From NCBI RefSeq assembly GCF_037414475.1, contig NZ_CP147913.1:8814501-8878500 (forward strand): a DNA stretch of 64,000 nucleotides, in the 5' to 3' direction. The notes below the pieces were generated by a model. The model worked only from the letters and a program-made list of their open reading frames with translations. It searched no databases and was not told the DNA's origin. The position numbers and the translations under genes were made by a program. The stretch is from Myxococcus stipitatus. Lineage in GTDB: Bacteria > Myxococcota > Myxococcia > Myxococcales > Myxococcaceae. Shown one piece after another: positions 33,166-40,732 of the stretch; positions within the stretch are counted from its first letter, which is position 1, and each line of letters begins with the position of its first letter.

Positions 33166-36100
33166 TTGTTCATCATTCGTTTCTTCGGCGGCTCGTTTCC
33201 CTTGAGACAAGGCTGTCCAGGAGTCCTCCTGTTCCTGCTGCTGTGCCCGGCCATCGTGTCGGGCGCTCAGGAACTCGGGTTGATGCAGGTGGGCGGCGCG
33301 CGTCCGTTCCAGGCCGAGTACATCACCGAGGTCCTCTATGACCGGGTGGGGCTGCTCTGGATTGGCACTCGCGAGGGGCTCTACCTCCACGACGGTCAGC
33401 GCTTCCGCAAGTTCCAGTACGAGCTGGGCAACCCCGCCTCCCTGGCGAGCAACGCGGTTCGCACGCTCCACGAAGACGCGCGGGGGCGGTTGTGGGTCGG
33501 CACGATGACGGGCGGGTTGAGTCTCGTGGACCGAGCGCGTTGGTCCTTCCGGCACTTCCGTCACGACTCCAGCAACCCCGCCAGCCTTCCGCACGATGGT
33601 GTCTTCGCCCTGGCGGATGCCGATGGTGGGCGGCTGTGGGTGGGCACCCACGCGGGGCTCGCGCTCCTGGACCCGGAGACCGGGGCGGCGGAACGGGTTC
33701 CGCTCATGCCCGGACGAGGCCAGGAGTTCGTGATGGCCTTGAAGCATGATCGCGCCGGAGCCCTCTGGGTGGGCACGCTCGCACGAGGCCTCTTCCGGCG
33801 AGGACCCGGCGCCACCACCTTCGAGCCCATCTCCTCGGAGGAGCAAGGCCCCGGCTCCCGGGACATCTTCAGCCTCGCGGCGGACGCGGATGGCGGGATG
33901 TGGGTGGGCACGCGAGACGGGCTCTACCGCATCGAACCCGACGAGGCCTATCTGCGCCGAGCCCGCCTCTCGCCTCCAGAGGTCGCGCGGAAGGTCCAGG
34001 TCGTCACGGAGCTCGAACCCGACAACCACGGGACGCTGTGGATCGGCTCCTTCGGTGGTGGGCTCCTTCGCGTGGACACCCGAACCGGCGAGGTGCACGA
34101 GGAACACCTCCCATCCGCGGGCCCCGGCTATGAGCACCGCATCGACGAAGGAGCGCTCGCCTTCGACGCGGCCGGGAACCTGTTCATCGGCACCTTCGGG
34201 ATGGGTTTGTTCTATGCGCCCTTCCGACAGGAGACCTTCCGGACGATGCGAGGCAAGGGCGGCAACACGGACTCCGGGCTGACGAACGAGGACGTGTGGG
34301 CCGTGATTCCAGATGGAGAGGACCATCTGCTCGTCGGCAGCTTCGGTGGGGGCGTCGACCGGGTCGATGTCCGCACCGGACAGGCGGTCGCGTTGCCCGG
34401 GCCGGTGCTCGATGGCGTGGACACTCGAGGCGTGCTCAGCCTCCTGCGCACCCGTGATGGAGAGCTGTGGGTCGGCATCTCGATGGGGGCCTATCGCGTG
34501 GACCCCGCGACGGGCCGGCTGCTGAAGTTCTACCGGCGCAACGAGCGCGGCGCGAGCGACCAGCCTGGCTTCGTCAATTCGCTGCTCCAGGACTCGCGTG
34601 GGCACGTGTGGCTGGGCAGCGGAGGACAAGGGCTCCAGCGATACCGGCCGGAGTCCGATGACTTCCTGGCGTTCCGTCACGAGCCCTCGAATCCCCGCTC
34701 GCTGTCCGATGACTTCGTGACCGTGGCGATGGAGGACCGGCGCGGGCGCTTCTGGGTGGGAACCCGCTCCGGGGGGCTCAACATCTGCTCGGCCAGCGCG
34801 GACACGCTGGAGTGCACGCGGCTGGGGGCGGATTCGTCGCTCCATCTGAGCCACTACTACGTAAGCACGCTGATGGAGGACCCCTCGGGGGCCATCTGGG
34901 CGGGCACCGTGGGGGGCGGGCTCCAGCGGGTGTCGCTCGACGACGAGGGCTTGCCCAGGTCCGTGTCGCTCTGGACAAGCACCGACGGGCTCATCGACGA
35001 CAACGTGATGGCGTTGGCGTGGGCTCCGGATGGAGCTGTCTGGGTGGGCACTCGCGCGGGGCTCTCGCGCCTGGACGTGGTCTCGGGGGCCTTCGAGAAC
35101 TACGCGGCTTCGGATGGTCTTCCCACCGGTGCGTTCAACCCGGAGGCAGTGACGCTGCTGGGAGGCCGGCTCTACTGGGGCAGCTCCAAGGGGCTCGTGG
35201 ACCTGGACCCCTCGGTGCGTCCGCCTCGCGAGCCCTCGCCGCCCCTCATCCTCACCTCCATCGAGGGCTTGGAGAAGGACTCCCTGCCGAGCCAACCCGT
35301 CTGGGACCTCTCCGAGCTGGAGGTCCCCTGGCGTCAGCCGTTCTCGCTCGAGTTCTCGCTGCTCGACTACGCGCGGAACGGCGTCGAGTATGCCTATCGC
35401 TTCACGGCCGAGGAGCCCTGGCTCCCCCTGGGGACGCGCAACCAGCTCACGTTCCATTCGCTCCCACCCGGTGAGCACTCCTTGCGTCTGCGCGCTCGCA
35501 GTCCGGGCCGGGACTGGGTGGAGATGCGCCCGTTCATCCTTCGCGTGGCGCCGCCGCTCTGGAAGCGGACCGATGTTCGCTTCGGCTCGCTGGCGGTGGT
35601 CCTGTTCGCGGTGGTGGTGGGGCTGGTGTGGAGGACGCGGCTACTGGTCGGCCGCAACCTGGCGCTGCGCACGTTGCAGGCGGAGCGCGAGCGGGCGCTC
35701 GAGGACGCCGAGGCGGGGCGTGAGCGCCTGCGCCGCCTCACCATGCGGCTGGAGGCGGCGAAGGAGGAGGAGCGCAAGCACCTTGCCCGCGAGCTGCACG
35801 ACGAGTTCGGCCAAGCCCTCACGGCGGTCAAGCTCAACCTCGGGTTGATGAACACGTCCGCGAGTCCCCCGGCGACGCGCCTGTCCGAAGTGGTCGCGCT
35901 CATCGACCGGCTCATCGGGCAGGTGCGGGCGCTCTCGGTGGATTTGCGTCCACCGCAGCTCGACGAGCTGGGACTGGTCGCCGCGATGGAGTGGTACCTG
36001 CGCGAGGTGGCTCGGCGCAGTGGGGTGGAGCTCGTATTCACGGCGGCCTCGGCGCCGCCTTCGCTCGGCAAGGGCCGGGACATCGCCGTCTTCCGCATCA

Positions 36101-36414
36101 TCCAGGAGGCCGTCACCAACGCGCTCCGCCACGCGGGCGCGCGGCGCATCGACGTGAGGCTCGAGACGGCGGGGCGCGTCCTCCGGCTCGAGGTGCGCGA
36201 CGACGGCAAGGGGTTCGACGTCAACCAGGTCCTCACGGGCCGGGCCCCTGGAAGTTTCGGTGTGTTCGGAATGCAGGAGCGGGTTCGAGACTTGGGAGGA
36301 CACTTCGAGGTGACCTCGCGCCCGGGGGAGGGGACGCGCGTGGTGGCCGAAGTGACGGCGGACGTCCAGGAAGACTTCAGCGGAGGGCCACATGCGCGTG
36401 TTGCTGACGGATGA
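33166..36414 (+). CDS. Sensor histidine kinase with Reg_prop double beta-propeller
   Basis: 1082 residues from TTG 33166; the start is uncertain (TTG 33202 also possible). A signal segment (PGVLLFLLLCPAIVSGA) exports a large sensor. I count about 14 Reg_prop blades (LWIGTREGL, LWVGTHAGL, MWVGTRDGL, VWVGTRAGL and others), enough for two seven-bladed propellers. A Y_Y_Y domain (~residues 705-790), one membrane helix (~805-825), a HisKA_3 domain with phospho-His878 (ARELHDEFGQ) and a HATPase domain (DDGKGFD, GVFGMQERV) follow. It should sense a periplasmic ligand, perhaps a polysaccharide as in Bacteroides relatives, and phosphorylate the next gene product. It overlaps that gene by 23 bases. Confidence 0.9.
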   Translation: MFIIRFFGGSFPLRQGCPGVLLFLLLCPAIVSGAQELGLMQVGGARPFQAEYITEVLYDRVGLLWIGTREGLYLHDGQRFRKFQYELGNPASLASNAVRTLHEDARGRLWVGTMTGGLSLVDRARWSFRHFRHDSSNPASLPHDGVFALADADGGRLWVGTHAGLALLDPETGAAERVPLMPGRGQEFVMALKHDRAGALWVGTLARGLFRRGPGATTFEPISSEEQGPGSRDIFSLAADADGGMWVGTRDGLYRIEPDEAYLRRARLSPPEVARKVQVVTELEPDNHGTLWIGSFGGGLLRVDTRTGEVHEEHLPSAGPGYEHRIDEGALAFDAAGNLFIGTFGMGLFYAPFRQETFRTMRGKGGNTDSGLTNEDVWAVIPDGEDHLLVGSFGGGVDRVDVRTGQAVALPGPVLDGVDTRGVLSLLRTRDGELWVGISMGAYRVDPATGRLLKFYRRNERGASDQPGFVNSLLQDSRGHVWLGSGGQGLQRYRPESDDFLAFRHEPSNPRSLSDDFVTVAMEDRRGRFWVGTRSGGLNICSASADTLECTRLGADSSLHLSHYYVSTLMEDPSGAIWAGTVGGGLQRVSLDDEGLPRSVSLWTSTDGLIDDNVMALAWAPDGAVWVGTRAGLSRLDVVSGAFENYAASDGLPTGAFNPEAVTLLGGRLYWGSSKGLVDLDPSVRPPREPSPPLILTSIEGLEKDSLPSQPVWDLSELEVPWRQPFSLEFSLLDYARNGVEYAYRFTAEEPWLPLGTRNQLTFHSLPPGEHSLRLRARSPGRDWVEMRPFILRVAPPLWKRTDVRFGSLAVVLFAVVVGLVWRTRLLVGRNLALRTLQAERERALEDAEAGRERLRRLTMRLEAAKEEERKHLARELHDEFGQALTAVKLNLGLMNTSASPPATRLSEVVALIDRLIGQVRALSVDLRPPQLDELGLVAAMEWYLREVARRSGVELVFTAASAPPSLGKGRDIAVFRIIQEAVTNALRHAGARRIDVRLETAGRVLRLEVRDDGKGFDVNQVLTGRAPGSFGVFGMQERVRDLGGHFEVTSRPGEGTRVVAEVTADVQEDFSGGPHARVADG

Positions 36415-37048
36415 CCATCAGTTGGTGCGAGCGGGTCTGCGGGCGTTGCTGGAGTCCCTGAGCGGCGTGACGGTGCTCGCCGAGTGCGGCGATGGGCAGG
36501 AGGCGCTCGCGCTGACGGACAAGCTGCAGCCGGACGTCTTGCTCCTGGACCTCTCGCTGCCGGGGCTCAATGGCATCGAGGTCGCGCGGCGCGTGCCGAA
36601 GCTGAGCCCCTCCACGCGGGTGCTCATCCTCTCCATGCACACGTCGGCCGAGTACGTGGCTCAGGCGCTGCGCGCCGGTGTGGCGGGCTATCTCGTCAAG
36701 GACTCGGCGGTGGAGGAACTCAAGGTGGCGCTCGAGTCCGTGTGGCAGGGACGCACGTATCTGAGTCCCGCGATATCGCAGACGGTGGTGGAGGGCTTCC
36801 TGCGCATCACGGACGACGAGAAGCCCGCGGCGAATCCGTTGGACCGTCTCACGTCGCGTCAGCGGGAGATCCTCCAGCTCATCTCGGAGGGAAACGGCAC
36901 CCGCGCCATCGCCGAGCGGTTGCAGGTGAGCGTGAAGACGGTGGAGGCGCACCGGACGCAGTTGATGGAGCGGCTGGCCATCTATGACGTGCCCTCGCTC
37001 GTGCGCCTGGCGGTCCGATATGGGCTCGTCCCGGGAGAGTCGTCGTGA
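36392..37048 (+). CDS. NarL/LuxR-type response regulator
   Basis: 218 residues. Receiver domain 1-120 has the acid pair Asp7/Asp8, the phospho-acceptor Asp53 (LLLDLSLPGLNG) and a Lys near 103 (YLVKDSA). The C-terminal LuxR helix-turn-helix has LTSRQREILQLISEGNGTRA and QVSVKTVEAHRTQLM. It overlaps the kinase gene by 23 bases and is its evident partner. Likely targets are the neighbouring surface-protein genes, two of which share an upstream element at 37059-37088 and 40629-40658; this is inference. Confidence 0.92.
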   Translation: MRVLLTDDHQLVRAGLRALLESLSGVTVLAECGDGQEALALTDKLQPDVLLLDLSLPGLNGIEVARRVPKLSPSTRVLILSMHTSAEYVAQALRAGVAGYLVKDSAVEELKVALESVWQGRTYLSPAISQTVVEGFLRITDDEKPAANPLDRLTSRQREILQLISEGNGTRAIAERLQVSVKTVEAHRTQLMERLAIYDVPSLVRLAVRYGLVPGESS

Positions 37049-37058
37049 CGTAAGGGTT

Positions 37059-37088
37059 TCCTGAGGGAGGGCTAGGGGGCTCCCCGAT
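37059..37088 (+). promoter_or_regulatory. Shared upstream element, copy A
   Basis: TCCTGAGGGAG, then 12 bases, then CCCCGAT ending at 37088, lies 66 bases before the repeat-lipoprotein start. The same two blocks at identical spacing occur at 40629-40658 before the Big2/PD40 lipoprotein. Promoter, operator or response-regulator site are all possible. Confidence 0.45.
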
Positions 37089-37154
37089 GGTGGGGCTCGC
37101 CGGCGGGGTCATACGGTCGTGATGCGTCCCAAACCGTCATGGAGACCCCCACCC

Positions 37155-40100
37155 ATGAGACTGATTTCACGCCCTTCCTTCTCCAGCGCCGCGCTGGTGG
37201 GCCTGCTGAGTGTGGTGCTCACCGCCTGCGGATCGGACCCGAAGCCACCGGGTGAGCCCGATGCGGGAGGTGGCGAGCGCCCCTCCTATGCGGTGGGCGG
37301 CACGGTGTCGGGCCTGGGTGAAGGGGCGCAGGTGGTGCTGCGAAACTCGCAGGAGTCCCTTCGCGTCAGCGCCAACGGTGCCTTCGCGTTCACCCAGAAG
37401 CTCGCGCGAGGTGCGTCCTACTCCGTCACCGTGAAGTCCGCGCCCGAGCGGGCCTCCTGCGCGGTGGAAGGAGGCAGCGGCACGGTGGGCGGCGCGGATG
37501 TGACGAGTGTCGTCGTCACATGTGGCGTGAACACCTATCCGGTGGGCGGTGTCGTCTCCGGTCTTCCCGACGGGAGCTTGCTCGAGCTGCGGAACAACGA
37601 GGGGCCGGTGCTCACCGTCTCCGCGAATGGTCCATTCCGCTTCGCCGAGGAGGTGGTGGACCTCGCGGCATACTCGGTGACGGTGAAGTCATCCCCGGCG
37701 GGGCACGACTGCGCCGTGGCGCGCGGCGCGGGCGCGGTGAAAGGCGCGGCCGTCACCGACGTGGCCATCACCTGCGCGGCGCGCACGTTCGCCGTGCGTG
37801 GCTCGTTGTTTGGCCTCACGCAGGGGCGGTCGGTGGTGCTGAGGAACAACGGCGGAGACGCCGTCACGGTCACCACGAACGGGCAGTTCGTCTTCCCGGG
37901 GCCGGTGGCCTCCGGCGCGAGCTACGACGTCACCGTCGACGCGGTGTACCCGGTGGTGTGCACCGTGAGCCGAGGGACCGGGACGATGGGCACCCAGCCC
38001 GTGACGAACGTGAGCGTCAGCTGCAAGACGGCACGTTTCCTGGTGGGCGGCACCGTGACGGGGCTGCTCCCCACGAGCTCGGTGGAGCTCACGAATGGCG
38101 GGGAGTCGATCCGAGTCAACGCGGACGGCCCCTTCAGCTTCGTGCTGCCGGTGGATGACCTCGCCAGCTACTCGGTGACGGTGAGCGCCGCGCCCATGGG
38201 TCAGGCGTGCGGAGTGCGCAACGGGGCGGGCTCTGTGAGCGGAGCGAAAATCGACACGGTCGTCGTGACCTGTCAGGCGCTGGAGTACCCGTTGGGTGGA
38301 AGCGTGGCGGGGCTCTCGACGGGGCAGTCCGTGGTGCTGAAGAACAACGGGGCGGATGCCATCACCGTTTCGGCCAATGGCTCCTTCACGTTCCCCCAGC
38401 AGGTGCCCTACTGGAGCACCTACGCCGTCACCGCCGAAGCCGTGTACCCATTGATGTGCGGCGTGCCGAATGGCACGGGCAGGATGGGATTGGGGGGCGC
38501 GCTGGGCGTGGCGGACGTAGCGGTCACCTGCAGCACCCGCTCCTTCACGGTGGGGGGCTCGATGACGGGGCTCGTCGAAGGGACGTCCGTTGAGCTGTGG
38601 CTCAACGAGCAGGAGCGGCTCACCGTCACCGGCAATGGCTCCTTTGCGTTCGCCCAGCCCAGGGCGGACTTGAGCACCTACTCTGTTTTGGTGAGGACGC
38701 AGCCCGCGGGGCAGTCCTGTGATGTGCGCCAGGGGACGGGCACGCTGGGAGGCGCGAACATCACCCGCGTGTCGGTCGTCTGCGTTCCGAAGTCCTATCT
38801 CGTGCGCGGCACGGTCGAGGGACTGGGCGAAGGACAGTCGGTCGTGTTGAGGAACAATGGGGGTGATGACCTCACCGTCTCGTCGGATGGGGCCTTCCAC
38901 TTCCCGATGCCGGTGGCCTTTGGTGCGGGGTACTCCGTCACGGCGCAGGCGTCCGCGCCGCTCGTATGCAGCGTGTCGAACGGCACGGGCACGATGGGCG
39001 AGGGGGATGTCACCCGCGTGGAGGTGCTCTGCGGCACGGCGTCGTATCCCGTGGGCGGCAGCGTCGCGGGCCTGGCGGACGGCGCCACGCTCGAGCTCCA
39101 GAACAACGGCGACGAGGTGCTGCTCGTCTCCGCCAATGGAGTCTTCACTTTCGCCCAGCACGTCGCTGAGCAGGGCACGTACTCGGTGACGGTGAGGTCC
39201 CAGCCGGAGAACCAGCGCTGTGTCGTGAACGCCGGCGCGGGGACCGTGAGTGGTGCGCCCGTCACCGGTATCTCCGTGACGTGTGAGAACGTCTACCGCT
39301 TGCGTGTCAGCGTCGCGGGGTTGACGGGGACGCTCGGATTGAAGTCCGGCGCGGATGCCCTCACGGTGAGCTCGGATGGAGAGTCCTCCTTCCCGCTGCC
39401 GCTGCGTCCCGGTGAGGCGTATGCCATCGAGGTGAGTCGTCACCCCCTGGGACAGACGTGCGAAGTCTCTGACGGCTCGGGCTCCATGGGGGAGGCTCAC
39501 ACCCCCGTGACGGTGTCGTGTGAGGCGAATGCCATGGTGGTCCGCGTGGGCGCGGGCGCCGCGGCGCTCAACGCGAATGCCACGGAGGTCTTCGTGGATG
39601 AGTATCGCCCCTCCGGCGGCGCCCCCGTGCGCACCTTCGCCATTCCCGCCTCGAGCGCCGCGGGCACGGTCCGGCTCACGATGACTGGAAGCGACGTCCA
39701 CCAAGGTTATCTCTCCCGCTCGGGCAACGGACGCCTGCTCACCTTCACGGGCTTCGACGCGGACGTGGGCATGGCGAACATCGCGAGCACGTCCTCCGCC
39801 ACGACGCCGAGGGTCGTCGGGCAGATGGACCTCGAGGGGACCTTCTCCATCCCCGTGCGTCTGAGCGATGCCTATGACCGGGACCAGGTGCGCTCGGCTT
39901 CGACGGTGGATGGCTCCGGCTATTGGCTGTCGGGTCGAGGTGGCGGCATCCGCCACGCGCTGCCCGCCGAGAGCCCCACGGTCTCGACGGCCATCTCCAC
40001 GGGGGTGGTGGACACGCGCTTCGTGAGCCTGTTCGAGGGCCGCGTCTACTTCTCGCTCGGAATCCCTCCGAGCCCGAATCCCCAGGGCTACAACCAGGGC

Positions 40101-40592
40101 GTCCTCGACTTCCCCATCGCACGGCCCACCGCGGCGGTGGCGCCGAACCAGCTCCCTTCGCTGTCGACGACGCTCAACTCGTCCGGCTTCGCGCTGCTCG
40201 ACGAGCGCCCGGAAGTGGCGGGGGTGGATACCGCGTATGTGTCCATCAATCTCAATCAGAACGCGAGCCAGGGCGGAACTCCGGACACCTTGCGTCTGGA
40301 GAAGTGGACCTTCGACGGAGTGAGCTGGGGCAAGGTGTCCACCTTCGTGCCCACCTTCGCTGTCGCGGGGACCACCACGATGCGCATCGCCACCCACGGT
40401 GTCTCCGCCGTGCGGACTCCCCGGGGCGTTCGTGTCTACGTCACCACGTACCTGTCCAGCTCGGGTGGCTCCGGCAATCTCCTGGTGTCCTTCCTGGATG
40501 ATGGCAGCACCGCCACGCCGTCCGTGCGTGTGGTTGCGACCGCGCCGGCCAACACCGGCTTCCGCGGCGTGAGCGCAAGTCCGTTGCCCTGA
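37155..40592 (+). CDS. Repeat-rich surface lipoprotein
   Basis: 1145 residues from ATG 37155 (GGAGA 9 bases upstream). The lipobox LSVVLTAC puts the lipidated Cys at residue 25. Residues ~45-795 are nine repeats of about 80 residues, each of the form GGxVxGLxxGxxVxLxNN, then NGxFxF, YxVTV, a Cys, GxGT and a closing VTC. Each repeat has two conserved Cys, probably a disulfide. Repeats 3, 5 and 7 form a distinct type (YPxxC, GTGxMG). Residues ~800-1145 are a separate beta-rich domain with FTGFDADVGMANIASTS and YVTTYLSSSGGSGNLLVSF. It is likely displayed on the cell surface as an adhesin or matrix protein. The name of the repeat family is not known to me. Confidence 0.82.
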   Translation: MRLISRPSFSSAALVGLLSVVLTACGSDPKPPGEPDAGGGERPSYAVGGTVSGLGEGAQVVLRNSQESLRVSANGAFAFTQKLARGASYSVTVKSAPERASCAVEGGSGTVGGADVTSVVVTCGVNTYPVGGVVSGLPDGSLLELRNNEGPVLTVSANGPFRFAEEVVDLAAYSVTVKSSPAGHDCAVARGAGAVKGAAVTDVAITCAARTFAVRGSLFGLTQGRSVVLRNNGGDAVTVTTNGQFVFPGPVASGASYDVTVDAVYPVVCTVSRGTGTMGTQPVTNVSVSCKTARFLVGGTVTGLLPTSSVELTNGGESIRVNADGPFSFVLPVDDLASYSVTVSAAPMGQACGVRNGAGSVSGAKIDTVVVTCQALEYPLGGSVAGLSTGQSVVLKNNGADAITVSANGSFTFPQQVPYWSTYAVTAEAVYPLMCGVPNGTGRMGLGGALGVADVAVTCSTRSFTVGGSMTGLVEGTSVELWLNEQERLTVTGNGSFAFAQPRADLSTYSVLVRTQPAGQSCDVRQGTGTLGGANITRVSVVCVPKSYLVRGTVEGLGEGQSVVLRNNGGDDLTVSSDGAFHFPMPVAFGAGYSVTAQASAPLVCSVSNGTGTMGEGDVTRVEVLCGTASYPVGGSVAGLADGATLELQNNGDEVLLVSANGVFTFAQHVAEQGTYSVTVRSQPENQRCVVNAGAGTVSGAPVTGISVTCENVYRLRVSVAGLTGTLGLKSGADALTVSSDGESSFPLPLRPGEAYAIEVSRHPLGQTCEVSDGSGSMGEAHTPVTVSCEANAMVVRVGAGAAALNANATEVFVDEYRPSGGAPVRTFAIPASSAAGTVRLTMTGSDVHQGYLSRSGNGRLLTFTGFDADVGMANIASTSSATTPRVVGQMDLEGTFSIPVRLSDAYDRDQVRSASTVDGSGYWLSGRGGGIRHALPAESPTVSTAISTGVVDTRFVSLFEGRVYFSLGIPPSPNPQGYNQGVLDFPIARPTAAVAPNQLPSLSTTLNSSGFALLDERPEVAGVDTAYVSINLNQNASQGGTPDTLRLEKWTFDGVSWGKVSTFVPTFAVAGTTTMRIATHGVSAVRTPRGVRVYVTTYLSSSGGSGNLLVSFLDDGSTATPSVRVVATAPANTGFRGVSASPLP
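37287..39540 (+). repeat. Nine ~250-bp coding repeats of two types
   Basis: Repeat order by sequence type is A-A-B-A-B-A-B-A-A. Type A carries a P-x-x-x-x-C segment after YSVTV and usually an acidic or polar NN/NGG loop. Type B carries YPxxC and GTGxMG. The regular A-B alternation in the middle implies growth by duplication of a two-repeat (~500-bp) unit. Confidence 0.65.
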
Positions 40593-40628
40593 GTCGTGGA
40601 GCACGCGGCGTCGGTGCCCTTCGGGGAT

Positions 40629-40658
40629 TCCTGAGGGAGTCCCCAGGGCACCCCCGAT
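40629..40658 (+). promoter_or_regulatory. Shared upstream element, copy B
   Basis: TCCTGAGGGAG and CCCCGAT occur at the same spacing as in copy A at 37059-37088, here 74 bases before the Big2/PD40 lipoprotein start. Sequence between the blocks also matches partly (AGGG). Confidence 0.45.
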
Positions 40659-40732
40659 AGCGCGCGCTTCCTGAATCCGTACCGTCTTCTTTCCCCCCAC
40701 TTCACGGTGGCTGTTCGTCGCGAGGTCCAACC

